Origin: Centroberyx gerrardi
Taxonomy: Eukaryota > Chordata > Actinopteri > Beryciformes > Berycidae
Assembly (NCBI RefSeq): GCF_048128805.1
Contig: NC_136005.1
Coordinates: 8,093,504-8,157,503 of the forward strand
Reading direction: 5' to 3'
DNA: 64,000 nt
Shown: positions 11,651-26,735 of the stretch, piece by piece
How the letters are laid out: each line of letters begins with the position of its first letter
Position numbering within the stretch: the first letter of the stretch is position 1
The notes under the pieces: generated by a model
Seen by the model: the letters and a program-made list of their open reading frames with translations, nothing else
What the model was told of the DNA's origin: nothing
Database searches by the model: none
Translations under genes and position numbers: made by a program

Positions 11651-13884
11651 AATGTGCAGAGATAACCCAGATACAAAAGATACAATTATTATTCCTCCCA
11701 TATAAACCCCCCAATAAACCCCAACAAGCACTTTGAAAACGAAAGCCTTGTTACAGCGCTTCTTGCACACTTTCTTGCCTTTGGCTGTTTGCTCTCAAGT
11801 GGAATAGTTAGTGAAATATGTAAAAGATCTGTCTGCCATTTTGTCTTCATCTTTAAAATCTGCCATAACCAACACATTTTACTGATGGGTTGAATTTACA
11901 GTTGAGCTTACATTCTCTGTTCTACAAATCGCTGTGGCAGTTTGAGGATGTGAATGTACATCGCGGTGACCAAATGGGTTTTCAACCAGGACGGATGGAC
12001 GCATTCTGTGGAAAGTAAAATTAGCTCAACTCCATTTCAGCTGAAACATATACATGAGATTTGCCTAAGCAAACAGCCTTTACTGTATAATATTGCTTCC
12101 CAGTATAGCTTAGCATCCTGTCAAGCACAGTATACCATCAATCCTTTGGCTAAGCTGCTTTTTTGTTACAGTATAATCACATAGCGGTTATGAATTGCAG
12201 CAGCTACATTCTTAAGTCTAAAGACAATTATCAGGTCAGTAGAAATGTGTTGTGTGGATCTAAAGTGTTAGTTCAGTCACATGTATTTAAGTTTTACCTT
12301 AAGTCAACTTTCAGAATACTTGGCACAACAAGATTAACCTGCATGCTGTGTGTGTTGCTGATAACATTTGTCCAGTAGATAAAGTAGTTCATAGTGTTGA
12401 TCATGGGTTTTGCTGCGTAGTGTTTGTTTAAAGAAGCTGAATTAAAAAACGTCTTGACTGATTTGGGTGTGCAAACTTATTTTGTATCTACTGGACTTCT
12501 GTGATTGTTGAACGCACCCCGTTTCTTTATATGTTGGCTGAGCGCGATGATTTTTGTCTTCAACCTTTAACATATTTGTCCTCCAATAACCAGTGCTGAC
12601 ATAGTTCTTCAGATGAATTATGTAACATTCAATTTCATTCATCTACAGTTCATCTAATAGATATTACAAACTTGATATTCTGGTTCCAATACCAAGTATT
12701 AAACCCAACGACAGGCTGACTCTTCTGAGGCCTTAATCCTCAACTTGTTTTCCTGAGCAAGATAAGTGAACTCGCTGCAATGGAAGGAGATAACAGTAGG
12801 AAGCGGCTGATTGCATGTAGATGAAATTTCATCCAGTAAGACATTAACATGTTCACTGATCAAATTTGTGTGAGCAGAGTGAGTTTAGGATACTCATAAT
12901 AATTAAAGTCAGACAAGACAAAGAGTCGGCACATTGCTGCATTTACAAAATCTGTGAAACTTGACGAGGGTAACTCTAATGAAAGGCAGTCACTTTATAC
13001 CAAAAAGCCACTAGCGGTTTTAAGTTAATCTCCGGAAAGCAGAAGAATATTAAATCACGATTCTTGCATTACATTGCATTACACATTATTACATAATGGC
13101 CCTGTAACTGAGACTGCACTTGCCCAAACACTTTGACAACCAAAGGGGGAAAACAGGATGGCGGGAAGCTATTTCGCTTTGGTGAAAGAAAAACATAAAG
13201 AGGAGAACCATGTAATCAAAGTGTTAACATGTTTAGATCAATTTTTAGTGTTTTAAAACAATGGTAGAGCCCTTAAAAGAAGACACAGCCGCATCATATT
13301 TCACTAATAATCTCTCTAATAACTAATAACTCTCTGGTTATACCGTTCCTGTCATTAATGAATTCAATTCATTCTTTGTGTTTAAGATGACGGCGGCTCC
13401 AAATTCCTCTCCCAGTGTATCCACAAACGTTTGAGGCTCGATGACGAACACCACGCAACTGTACACAAACCTTGCTACAGTAGTTGCTGTTTCTGTTCCA
13501 GAGGGATAAACAATGAATCTTTTGCACTCGGTTACAAAATGGCTTCATGCATGAGATGTGAAAGTTACAAAACGGCTTCATGCATGAGATGTGAAACTAC
13601 ACTGACAGACAGCTAGAGAAAGTTATGAAAGATTATAACAATCTCTAGTTAGAATGAAGAACCAAAAAGACAAGGTAACCAACCACAGTCTGGTGTAATT
13701 GTTCTTTTGATTGAGCTTTGGAACTTTTCACTTTTGTAAAAACAGAAGAAAAAGGAACTGATGACTATATTTGACCAGGAGCACCAGACATGCAGCTTCA
13801 AAAGGGATGTGGTAAAATACAACTCGAACAAAGAAACTCATTACCTGGCCATATTGTAAAATAATATTTAATTAGAAAATGTGC

Positions 13885-14112
13885 TCAGTAGAGCACAGAC
13901 ATGTCTGACAACCACCTTTTGGTGATATGCCACGCCCACCACCACGCCCCCCTTTGGCCAATCGACATAAAAAGTTAATCAGTTCTTCCTTGGCCCACAA
14001 CCAACCTTCAGAACAAGTTTTGTGCAAATCCGTGCCCAACTTTTTGAGATATCCTGCTAACAGACGGACGGAGAAACACACAGACGCGGGTGAAAACATT
14101 ACATGGAGGTAA
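13885..14112 (+). repeat. Dispersed fish repeat (ATATCCTGCTAACAGAC type), copy 1
   Basis: Contains GTTCTTCCTTGGCCCACAAC, GTTTTGTGCAAATCCGTG, GAGATATCCTGCTAACAGAC and a GGAGGTAATAATC end. Shares this order of blocks with 49095-49528. Confidence 0.7.
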
Positions 14113-14944
14113 TAATCTAATCTCAGGAGGATAAGAGGATAAGACAGTGATGGAGACCACTGTCTTCTTCATCACAAATGTCTTAAACATTTCCGAACAT
14201 AATGCATAAAACAAAACCGCACACACCGGACGGGAGAGAGAGCCATTGAACTAACACACCACTAGAAAGGCAGCTGGAGTCAAACTTTCACTCATCGCCC
14301 TCGACTCCAAAAACACTTTGCAACTAAACAACCGGCCTTGCTTACACTAAAGTTTCTAGCTCAATTTGAGTCTCGGTGCATTGGCCGTGGCTTGTTTATC
14401 TGGGAGCCTGCACAGTCAGAGCAGGGAGGAGGAGGGAGAGGGGTGTGGGGGGCTCTTCCCAGCGTACAGCCTCAGCTTCTCTGTAATCAGCCCATCACTG
14501 GGTGTGTCTGCATAGCTCCTACCACTAATTTCATTGCTCTCAGACCACATTGGACCAAGCCAAACCGCAGCGTGGAGGAAACTCCACTCCGCTCTGCTGC
14601 CTGCTGATGATAGAGATTGGCTCATAGCAAAGGAATGAGCAGAAAGACGGGGACGTATGGAGAAGCACAGCGACTTGCTGAAGCAACAAGGTGTCGGCGA
14701 CGCCAGCTGCGTTTTACTCTGTGACAAATACTGATGTTATATACAAGTAACATTGTATTTCCATCATGCTGTGTGTGCTTTACTTGTATAGGCATGAATA
14801 CAAACACATTAAAGTAATAATCAGCGACATCTTCTCTATTGCAGACTGATGTAACACAATACTGATTCAACCTATATCCAGTTCATGAAAGCTTCTACAT
14901 TTGCTGTTTTAAACACCCGGTGTCTGGTAGGTCACAAAACCCTC

Positions 14945-15186
14945 TGCCGCACAGGAAATTATGCGTTTTACATTTCCCGCAGCTGCAACAGCGGTTTGTT
15001 TAGAATAAATAGAAGAAGAACCGGGTAGTTAGCATGAGCAGCGATAGCCACCGTGGCTGAACAGACAGAGAGAAGAGCGCCAACTACAGAAACTCAAACT
15101 TTATCGACAGAAAATCCAAGGAAAGTGATCTGTGGGACGTGCAGTGCAGAGACACCACAGCAATGAGCGCTTAGCAACAAAGATGA
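14945..15186 (+). repeat. Left arm of a large inverted repeat
   Basis: Aligns in reverse complement with 16108-16402: shared blocks include GTTAGCATGAGCAG, AGCCACCGTGGCTGAACAGA and ACACCACAGCAATGAGCGCT. The arms bracket the mcoln2 terminal exon. Confidence 0.85.
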
Positions 15187-15622
15187 GGCCCAAAAAACAA
15201 ACAAACAAAAAAAAAAACCCACAAAGATCTTGCAGAGTAGTCTACCACTTTAATAAACACATCAGTTGCGTTGCATCACCAGGATTGTAGGGAAAACCTT
15301 AAGTGGTGACTACATCGTGTACCAGGAGGCAACATAAAAATTCCAACCGATAAAACCATCACAGATTTTTTAACAATCTCGCCCCTCCCATCAAATAAAA
15401 CCGCCTTTCTCTCCCTAACTGATATCCCATTGGTTTACACTTTCGAATGTCCTGTTTCAGCAGGAAAAATATCACATTAAGGAAGCAAGATGCTCTCAAA
15501 ATGCAGTTTCATTGTGACTTTAACCCCCAACTGTCTGTGTTGGCAGCTCCCAGGTGTGAATGTGTGTGAGGCAGGGTGTTGCTGAAAAAAAGATATGTAA
15601 ATAAAGGATAAATAGCATTTAA

Positions 15623-18600
15623 TTATCTTAATATTACTGTAGGACTACCGTACCGTTTGCAGCAGCAGAGCAGTGAGTGTCCCATGTGAACGTCCGTCTG
15701 GCTGCTCCCCTCTACAATAGGAAAATCTTTCTGCTCTCTGAGGAACTTCTGCAGGTCTGTCGTCGGGAATCCATCCTTCTGGAAATTCTGTCAGTAAGAA
15801 CAACAAAGACAAAACAATTAAAAATATAAACACCCTCAAAATTACTGTCTGAAATCCAGCAAGCAATTAGGTGCAGCCATTTGGTTTCAGAGACACTCTT
15901 CTCTTTCTCGTAATTCATGCGTTAAACACATGGGGACACGAAATGGATCCTACGACAAACGGCTAAAGAGAAATTTAGATTTTTTTTACAGTTTAGACAT
16001 TTGTCCCCAAGTTTCCCTAAAATGGCTTGTTAGCATTCCTCATTGAAACCAAGGGGCAGGGCCAACCAATCTGTTGTGAGATCCACATTTTATTGTTTTT
16101 TATTTGGCAACATCTTTGGTGCTCAGCGCTCATTGCTGTGGTGTTTCTGCACTGCTCTTCCCACAGATAACCTGTCAATCAAACAGTGTGGGCGGTACTG
16201 TCACATCTGTTTCCTGTGTTTTTCTGTTGATGGAGTTTGAGTTTCTGTAGGTGGCGCTCTTTTCTTTGTCTGTTCAGCCACGGTGGCTATCACTGCTCAT
16301 GCTAACTACCCAGTTCTTCTTCTGTTTACTCCAAACAATCAGCTGTTGCTGCTGCTGGAAATGGAAAACACCTCACTCTACCTGTGTGCCAGAGGATTTT
16401 GGCTATAGGTTGAATTTGTATTGTGTTATATCAAATCGGTGTTAGGAAGAAACAAAATGGACATTTATTTATATGAAAATGTCACAGATTATTATGCTAA
16501 AAATGAAACACAATTCTTCTCCATCCATACATCGAGTGGCACCTGGTTTTCGATGTCTCAATTTCGTCTCAAGGCTTAACATTTTTTTTTTCCCAGCTCC
16601 CCTTCATGGCATAAGTAGATTTAAAAAGGGAAATTCAAAAAGGGTCCACAGCTTTCACCTGGTCAGTCTATTTTATAATATTCTGTACGCTTAAGCACTA
16701 ATACTATGAGCTTCCAATATGTGACGTGGCTTCATGATTTGGAATGTACGGACCCTTGTTTTGGCCTGACCTCGCTGCCTTATAGCCACGCTGGGAGAAA
16801 ACAAACTCATGAATCGACGCACAACAAAGTACCTTGATGGTCTCGTAGGCGTCGGTGATGAGGGCGATGAAGAGCGACAGCACCATGTAGATGAAGAGGG
16901 AGATGAAGGAGTAGAGGTAGACGCGACTGAAGAGCCACACCAGCGTGTTCTTGTCCTTCAGCTGGGCGAAGGTGGTGAACATGTCGTCCCCGTTCACCAG
17001 GGAGAACAGGCACTCCGCCACGCGACTCAGGCCCTCAAACTGGGACAAGGAGGACAGATTTGATTCATGTGAAAGTTAAAAACACACAAATAGTTTACAC
17101 AAGTGCAATGAGTCACAGAGGTACAGGATGGAACCGCAGTATATAACATTTGGGTCTAAAACCACAGAAGAAGTAATTATTTCAACAGTGGTCTGCCAAT
17201 AGATAAGACATACGCACTAAAGATAAACACTAAACATAAACACTAGACAATATGTTCAAGACGACAACATGTTCAACTCCGTTCAAAACCTAAAATCTGG
17301 CTGTATCTCGTACTTTTTTCCAATAACCTGTTGACCGGAGATTTTAAATAATTTATGGATTTCAACAGCACAATAATACTAACTTTATTTATATAGCACC
17401 TTTAAAAACAGAGCGCTTTGACAGTCAAAATAAAAGCAGAATATACTCAAAATCAATTTCAAAAAGCAATGGAACAGTGTGAAACAGGAATTAAATTAAG
17501 AGGACAGAGGTGCAACATTCAAATCAATACTGTAGCAGTAAGATAAAAACCAAAATAAATACATATATAAGGATAAAATAAAAAAAAGAAAGATAAAAAG
17601 ACGACATCACATATAAGCAAGTGTATAAAAATGGGTTTGGAGAAGTGATTTTAAGTACTCATATAGAACCTTTCCCTACAGCGAGAGAGAGAAATATCAA
17701 AAAGAGAAGGAAATAAATACGTTTTAATGAGTGAGAAAGAGGAGAAAGAGGTGTAGAGGTGCAGAGAAGAAAGAGAAGAAAGAGGGACATGGTTGAGAGA
17801 GGTGGAGTGAGAAAAACAGAAAGGCAAACAAAGAGGGACAGACGGCTACGAGGGAAAGCCCGCAACCCAGACGTGAACGTTATGGAAGAGCCAGACTCCC
17901 CTGGACTACGATAGGATCTAAACACAACAGCCCACTCAGACCGTATGGATCCAGGCCGCGGCACCAGAGGAGGACGTGTGGGATGGCAAGTCCTGCAACA
18001 TCCTCTGTTTATCCCTTCAGTAAATACACAGAGAGGAGCCTGAAGGGCTGACGGGACAGGGGGACTCCCCCGCCGGCCACCGCAATGTAAATATCGTGAC
18101 TGCTCCACTGACTGCAGCGTTAAGATGCAGGAGGAATAGAAACTGGTTTGTTGGCATGACTTGACAGTATGCGGAGCTGCAGGTCAATTCACTTTCAGTA
18201 CAGTCAGGTGCAAAATGGGAACTGAAACTTCAATTTATATCGTATTCATTGATATGAGATCTTTTTTCTTGTCAATTTGTTTATGGGTTGGATATAAAAG
18301 CTTATTTATAAACAGATTGCTTTGATTGAATTTGAGAAGTGATATGCATTATGTTCCCATTTTAAGGTACAATACTGGGTTTTTGTATGTCATTCTGAGG
18401 AACATTTACAAATAAAAAGCTGTGAGGAACACATGAGTGTTTGTGCTTGTCCACACAATTTTCGTATGAGTTATGGTCCATAAATCATGAGCATGTGGCT
18501 CTGCAGTAAACTGATCTAACAAAATGAGGACAAATGAGTCTAAAATGTATTTGGTTAAGATTATCAACAAATCCATTTGTTCAGTGAGACTTCACCTCTC

Positions 18601-21600
18601 CCAGTGCTGCTGAGCTCAATCTATCTCACATCTGTCTCTCCTTGTTTAGACGCCTACTGCTTTACGGACTTCCGTAAATAATTTATCTTAACGGGCGAGA
18701 GCAGAGGACAGCTAAACACACTTGCATACTTCCCTGATGGTATTTTGCTTTTCAAGGATAGTGGGGCTGCTGTCCTTGAGTTTGGAGATTTCATGTGCAA
18801 AACGTGCACAAACACCGCCACCTGGTGGCTGTATATGTACAGTGCCTCCAGAAAAATATGAGGCCAAATGTGGATTTTGGAACTGAAGTTGCCCAAGGCC
18901 ATTAATCCAGTTTCCCCGATCATTTGCAAGGCACAGTGCTGACATGTGCTGTTTCTAAAACTAAATATACTAAATAAGTGGTTGTCTACTGTGAGAGACA
19001 TGAGGTAGTGAGGTAATTTGTAGGGAAGAGAATGATCACAGGATGAGGGTGATCACTCATAACTGTTGTTAGTAATAATTACAAATATTCCTCGTCCCTC
19101 TAAATCATGTCAAAATGCATCTCAAACTAGTAAAGAACACCTGGATCCTTTCATTGTGTGGGAACTTAACAGGCATTCCTATTATTTTGACAATTTTGAA
19201 CAGTAACTTGGACTGACTCAACCGGCAGTTACTTCCTGATGTACGTTTTTGTTTTCATCTCTTTACAAAACCCAGAGCGGTAATTTATGTTGAGACATGA
19301 ACCCGTTTTTCTACTTGAACTGACTTGTGTTTTGTGTTCATTGTTCCTGGGTTAACATTATATTGAAAAAACCTTTCCCAGGATCATTCCCATGTTCAGC
19401 CTTTGCCAATTCAATGTGTTCAGTGTGTTTTCATGGTAAAATTACATCGACTTTTTAGCCCGTCTTCAATCAGGGAAGGTTGTCTAAACCAGCTTATAAA
19501 TTTACACACAAATACACACTTGACACTTGCCCAGAGGTGGGGACTCAAGTCGCATGACTTGGACTGGAGTCAGACTTGAGTCATAATTTTAATTGCTTGA
19601 GACTTGACTTAATGCATAAAGAGAGGACTTGAGACTTGACTTAAGTTCTGGTGACTTGGGACTTGACTTTGAATTTAAATTCTGTTTTCTGAATTTGTAT
19701 GGAATGATTGAATTTATTTTGAAACTGATTATAGAAATCAAACTCATGATGCTCTTACCAAGTTTTTATCCTATTAAAACCATATTGCATTGAAAAGGCC
19801 AAGATATTTTCTTTTCTTTAAGATATTAAATTGATACTGGACTCTTGATTTGTTCCAACTTGACTTCAGCACTTGCCTAATAAAACCTGTTGACCTCTGA
19901 GCTAGAGCAACTAGCTAGAGCAACTTCCCCCACCCAGACTTTACAAGCCGGTCCAGGGATTCAGTCCACTTCTCTAATCTTAAGGCTTTCACTTCCTCTA
20001 CTTTGGTCAGTTACCTTCTCGTGGTACGGCCCGAGCACGATCCACCCGCAGAAGGTGTAGCCCAGGTAGATCATGCCGGCACAGCAGCAGAAGCGCAGCA
20101 CCTTGGGAAAAGCCGCTTTCATGGTTAGAATCAGCACCTAGACACAGAGGAAGCATGAAGAGGGTGAGAGGCAGCGATGGAATCAGGAACAAAAACTAAG
20201 CTGAGATATTAATTCGATTTACTGGAGGGTAGAACAGGTGGATTGTGGTATATGTGTGTACACGTGCGTGAACACTGAGAGAAAATAGGCGATCCACATC
20301 TCCGACACACATTCTGGTCATTTTACAGTTCCCTGAAGCCTGTAATCATCGTCAGAATCACTTTAATTATCAATAAATGTAAAAGTTTGTCCCGGAGGCA
20401 TTAATACAGAGACATTACAGTCTTTTCCCAAACAACACAAGTCACATTTCCTGAAATGATGCTCCATTTTCCCAAAACTAGAAACAAAACCAAAAACGCA
20501 CACTGATCTGTACAAACCTCAAATTTCTATGACAAAATCAACGCTCTACTCAAAAACTCATGTTCCATCTAAGTAAAACTTTGACTTCAGATAGCACACA
20601 AGAGCCATCCAATACACAGACTGAATACCCATCACACACACTGGTGAGATCAATTCAAAACGCTACCATAAAAACCTGTTACTATGCATCAGGAACCATA
20701 GGCTTTTTCAGAACAGCCTCTATACATTTTGAACTTTGCTACATCATGCTACTGTAGTCTTCATAAATTACATAAGTGTGCAGGTAAAAGAACACAATAT
20801 CAAATTTCAAACATTTTACTACCTGGATGTACAGTACAGTAAACTGAAGTTTTATTCATCCAGAGGTTCTGACTGGTGTCTGAACAATTTTGCTTCTTAG
20901 TGTTTGCACCTTGAGAACTGTGTGTTAATTGAGTTCAGGTTGTGTTGTGATGACTTGAGTTCATTATACTGAATGCCAGTGCTTTCTAAATGGTCACATG
21001 GTGCAACCTGTGCTTTATGAAGAGAGTACAAGCAACTTGATTGGTTGCTTGTAATCTTGATGATCCAGGAATTTACACTTATTCTATTACTATACTCATT
21101 GTAAGAGTGTTAGATTTACATCTGCAAGGAAAGACCAGTACAATGATGGAGAAAGGCTCATAGACTTACGTTGTACTTCTGGAAGTAGCCCAGGTACCGG
21201 ATCACACCGACCCAAACCATTAATGTGGAGGTTCCCAGGAAGATGCTACACACATCATAGCTGGTTAGACTCTATAAGGGGGAGAGGGGGAGAAATCACA
21301 CACACAGCACTGAAAGAGTAGTTTGTGCTTAGATTAGTGTGTTGTCTTACTTGGGGTCGGGTAAGATCTGTCAAATACTACAGGATTGGCAAATATTTAT
21401 TAGTGTTTGTTTTAACCTACTTGGAACACCAGATGGATGGGGTTTGCCACATGGGACACTACAGTGAGTGACAGCAAGGTTAGACTATTTTAAAGTCAAC
21501 TTAGAGCTGCGCTAAGATTTTAATGTAATAATACATCTGTCTTATCAGCTTAAATCACAAAGTGGGGCTGTAATAGAGAAGAGTGTCCCATCCCTAATAA

Positions 21601-23760
21601 TTGAGACACTATTTGCCCAAATGAAAAAGAATGATTCTCTCTTTTCAGGTCGTTTCATTTGATTAATTATCAGAGTCATAAAGGCTTAAAACTATTCAGA
21701 ATTTCACAAGAAAAAAACCCAACATAAAAATATTTAAAAAAAAAAAAAAAAAAACCCATAGCCATAATAATACATTTGTATAGTAGAAATGTGTTTTTCC
21801 TATTCCATAAATCATCTCACGAAACCCCAGAATTTTCTTGCGACCCCCTGGGGGGGGTCCCGACCCCCAGGTTAAAAACCACTGATATAAAGCATCACAG
21901 ACTGGCCAGGTTGGTAAACACGAACGTGGTGTGTGCAGTTTACTGACGTCATGCTACAGGATTTCTGGGTATTGAAGTTCCAGTTTTTCCAAGCAGATAC
22001 CACTCGCTGCAATTTGGAGCCGCCAACATGTGAAGTTTCCTATTGTAGCTTTAATTTTCTTTTCTGTGACTGAACACCTGACTAACTATCCGAACTGTTC
22101 CAATGCAGTAAACCGCACCCAGCTGGTGTGCCAAGTAGTTTAAAAGAAAACGCCAAGAATTATTTGATCAAAGTCTGCTTAGGGTGTTCAGCGATGAAGG
22201 ATTTTGCCATTGTGGGATCAATTAAGAAGTAAAAAAAATACCAGCGCTACTCCAAAACCAAATGTGACTACTACTTGAAAGAGTGTGTTTCCAGAGTTAA
22301 CCGCACCGGGATACACACACACACACGCTCGCCGCAGAAGACTGGCAGCGGCTTCCCTCACAAACACAAGCCTCAGTCAGCGGAGAGAGAGCGTATATAA
22401 AGAGAGAGTTCATTTCTGCCTCTGTCAAACTGGAGGTAAATACTTAACATGGGGGCTATAAAAGGGACAGAGCGAGAAGTCACACTCGGGTTAAAGTAAA
22501 CAGCTCTTTACAGTGTCTACATTCAGCCGCCTCGCTCCAAAGTCCACCAGCCGCTGACGGGAGACAGCTTGATTTATCAACCGTTTCCAGTCATTTTATT
22601 TCTCAATTGCCCGTTATCCAGAAGAGTGCAATAAAACGGTGACAGCAATGCAGTTTGCTCCACTTTTAATATGATTCAGATTGCTGGTTGTTTTTATTTT
22701 TTTGCTGTGACTGATGGTTCTCCACATTTTTTACCAAAGAGTGCCTCTCTCCCTTCTTTTTGTTTCTGCAGTTTTGTAAACTACATTTATCTGGGTGATG
22801 TTATGTAATACGCTCAGTCACTTTTGGACGGTATTCATTGTATTCTGTTACATCATCACACGGCCATCTCGGTAGGAAGATAACAGGTGATTGTAATAAA
22901 ATAACAGGTGATTATAATAAAACGACAGCCACGGCCAATGAAGTGTCTATATTGTAAGGCACCATATTGGTAGGAAATGCATGTGACATCATGGGAATAC
23001 AGTAACTGTCTTTTTTTCTTTTTTTAAAAGACAGAAGGACAGGATGAGCTTTACCTTTGCCTGTATTTCCATCTTCAGTATGGATCCCACTATGGCCAAG
23101 AGGTCGCTGACGATGACCAGCACGTACCAGCCGTTCAGGAACTCACTCTGGTCGTCCTCGCATACTTTGCGATTGTAGTTCTCACAGAAGAATCTGGAGA
23201 ATCTCTGTAATGACACGGATGCAATTCAAATTATCTTTGAAAAAAATAATGAAAGAAAAAAAAAAAAAAGAGTAGAGCAGATGACTAAGTGTAAATTTTA
23301 TGATGGGCCACCTTATCACACCAAACACTAAGTGCATGCAGAGTGTGTGCTAAACCGTCGATACAATTCACCCATATCTACAGCTGATAGTGAATGCCAT
23401 ATAATGTGAACATGACTGATTTATGCTTACTGGGACATTTGGATTTAATAGGATAATAAGAGGGAGAGGGAGAAATGATGGTGAAAGAGTTGGAAAGCCA
23501 GAAACAGAGCGAGGGGGAAACGTAAACAGAAGAAGAGAAATGTAAACAGAAGAAGAGAATCAGGAACGACTAGAGAGAGGCTGAATAAAAATGCAGTGTG
23601 TGATGTTGTACAGACGGACCGGACAGCCCACCTGCAGTAACCTCACAGCCAGTATGATGGAGCGGGCGCACAACACGGCCGACGTGAGGCACACCAGGAT
23701 GACGAAGCCGTCGAACACCAGGAGATAGTGTGTGTTCTTCTGGGCTGAAACAGATACAAA

Positions 23761-23794
<34 letters not shown>

Positions 23795-26693
23795 TTATCT
23801 CTTACATAACTCCCTCTATTGCTGATAACCGCATGCTTACAGGAAAACGCCTCAATAACAGCCAACAGTGTCCAGACTCCGCACTGTCTTTTTGTTAGGA
23901 GTGAAAGTACCTCGCATTCCTGGGTCAAATAGTATCCACAAATTATTCTTAATATCTGTTTTGTAATATTTGAGGTGGGGTTTGCCAAACAAGACAATGC
24001 AATGCATACCAGAAGGTTTAGATAGTCACATAAAAGTAGTATGACTGACAAGTTATCTGATACTACAGTACATAAAATGTCCGGCAATATTAGATGACAA
24101 GTCGCACATCCTACACAATGAATTCAACCTCCTCCCTTTAGGCTTTTTTAAATTTAAAATTTTTAATTTTAAATAAGAAATGTTAGGTTTTTAACACTGG
24201 AAAATTGTAAACTATTATAATTTCAGTTATAGAATATGACTGCTGACCTCTGCCTGCACAAATATGAAAATGGCCAACTGTTATTCTGGAAATCTGTCTT
24301 GTCTCTTTTTGTGATGCGATTTGATTATTCTGTGGCTTGTTCTTAATGTTTTTGTACCTTTTAATTGTGTCCTTTAAATTACTTGATTAAGTTGTATTTA
24401 ATTGAATTGATGCAGTAAACCTCACCCAGCTGGTACTGCAAGGACGTTAAACCAAATATTTACTCTGCAAATATGTATGGCCCAGATCTTGCACCAGTAT
24501 GCCTTCCTTACCCGTCCCTGATATCTTCCAGTCTCGGCACGTACTGCTCAGGGCGTCGATGTCCAGGAATATTTTCACCTTTCCACTGTGACACTGGTTG
24601 TCAAACATTATCTAGGGAAAAGGCCAAGGGAAAGTAGATTATGAGGATGTTTGACTGCGCAAACCAGCCAATATGATGAGCAATCTTTGTATGAACAATA
24701 TGGGTTAAGAGTAATAAAAACTACATTTGCCAAATACTGAGTTGCAAAACTTTTATATCAACTGTCTCAAAGCTTCTTTAAGTTCTCTCATCTCTAATTG
24801 ATGAATGGATTTAATGGGTGAAATCAATAAGGCATCATAGCGTTCACTTGGTCAGTCTATTTCATGGAAAGAGCAGGTGTTCATAACATGTTGTCCACTC
24901 ATGTATATTATGACAGGAAATAGGTGAATCATACCGTGATGTAGAAAGAGTAGCAGTCAGGTAACTCGCGCGAACGCACTGTCTGTAGGTTGATTCCTTT
25001 CAGCTGGAAGGTTATTTTGATGTCAACAAGCCTGAATAAGGAAGCAGCGGATGTTAAAGGACAAAGGACAAAAGTTAAATGATATTTGTTAGTCACAGCC
25101 ATGTATACTGATGGGATTACATACCTGTAAAAGTCCAGATCAAAAAACGATGAATTGTGGGCTTTCCACTGGTTTGTAGTCTTTGGATCATGTGACATAC
25201 AAGCTGAGAGAGAGGAGAGAAACTGATTGAGAAAATTACTTCGAAATATTGCCATAGAGATTTCATTTGTGGCTCTATTGGTCCTAAATCCTTTGCTTTA
25301 TAGTTGTGCAATGTTGCTCTTTAGAGTGATTTTGGGAATGGGAATGGCAAAACAATAATAAATCATCACCATCATCTTCATCAATTTCCCACCTTACTTA
25401 TTTCTTTACCTAGCACGTCTCTATTATGCATGAATATTGTACGAACACCGGAATGTTTGTTACTTTTCTTGTGTGGACAGTTTTGTTTTGACTCTTGAGC
25501 TTCTTACTGTCGTTGCTCGTAATGACGGCAATTCGGTAATCCAGCTTCTACTTTTGCAGCTATTGTGAGTTGCTCTAAATGAGAGTGTCAGCTAAATGCT
25601 TAACTTTTTGGCTCACTTGCCAAGGCTAAACTTGCTCACTCACATACTACAATGAATCAAGTTTGCAATTCATCATGAAGTGTAACAGAATTCAACATTA
25701 CAAGAGCATTATGAGGAAGGAACAAAGTTTGAGAACAAGCAAAAACCAAAGACTATATACACTCACTGAGCACTTTATTAGGAGGAACACCTGTACACCT
25801 GCTTATTCATGCAATTATCCATTCAGCCAATCATGTGGCAGCAGTGCAATGCATAAGATCATGCAGATACAGGTCATCAGCTTCAATTCATGTTCACATC
25901 AAACATCAGAATGGGGAAAAAATGTGATCTCAGTGGCTTTGACCGTGGCGTGGTTGTTGGTGCCAGACGGGCTGGTTTGAGTATTTCTGAAACTGCTGAT
26001 CTCCTGGGATTTTCACGCACAACAGTCTCTAGAGTTTACAGTACACAGAATGGTGCGAAAAACAAAAAACATCCAGTGAGCGGCGGTTCTGCGGACGGAA
26101 ACGCTATGAGAGAGGTCAGAGGAGAATGGCCAGACTGGTTGGAGCTGACAGAAAGGCAGCAGTAACTCAGATAACCTCTTTACAACTGTGGTGAGCAGAA
26201 AAGCATCTCAGAATGTACAACACGTCGAACCTTGAGGCGGATGGCACTTTGATAGCTGGTTGACATTGAGCTGTAAGCTGATACCTACCCAGTATTAGTA
26301 AGGTGTTCCTAATAAAGTGCTCGGTGAGTGTGTATATCTGAGGTATTCAAATTTGATCACCTCAAAAATTATTGATTTATCCGCCAAAGACAAATTTTAC
26401 CAGCACTAGCAGCCCTCCTGAGTGTAAATGTTCCCCCTCACCTTCCTCCAGCTGGGCGTCGATGTCGTAGGCCTCGTCTGACGGCTCCACACTGCCTCTC
26501 TTGTAATATTCCTTACAGAGGACCAGAGGCAGAAGTTTCCCCTCTTCATCCTCAGCGTAGCTAATGGGGCCGACAGAGAGCCGGCCTAACTGGCTGTACT
26601 GTAAAGATCACAAGCCTCAGGTAAAACACACCGCTCCGGGGTGATTTGCATGATGTCAGAGAGACTGCAAACTTTGCTATCACACCCCGGCAT

Positions 26694-26735
<42 letters not shown>

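Larger units (their letters stand above)
8171..15622. other. lpar3-mcoln2 intergenic region
   Basis: About 7.4 kb, mostly AT-rich. It includes a GAAT/GGAT tetranucleotide run (8295-8330), a CAT trinucleotide run (8467-8490), a GACTTG-type repeat fragment (8870-8930), a spliced-looking unknown ORF (10041-10489), short-repeat copies (11017-11066, 11490-11650), a longer fish repeat (13885-14112) and the left arm of a large inverted repeat (14945-15186). The mcoln2 3' UTR begins below 15623. Confidence 0.6.
17040..20014 (-). other. mcoln2: mcoln2 intron 11 with repeats
   Basis: Contains a TTTATTTATATAGCAC-type repeat (17380-17600), a purine-rich stretch (17680-17860), and a complete-looking GACTTG-type repeat (19531-19880) followed by a fragment of the tRNA-headed short repeat (19920-20002). 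The 149-codon frame on the minus strand at 17659-18108 follows the purine/pyrimidine bias and is not considered a gene. Confidence 0.65.

Noticed and set aside
17659-18108. 149-codon minus-strand frame in mcoln2 intron 11
   Set aside because: Low-complexity serine/leucine/proline translation of a purine/pyrimidine-biased stretch.
23560-24087. 175-codon minus-strand frame
   Set aside because: A read-through from intron into the real mcoln2 exon 23744-23632; only the spliced part is coding.
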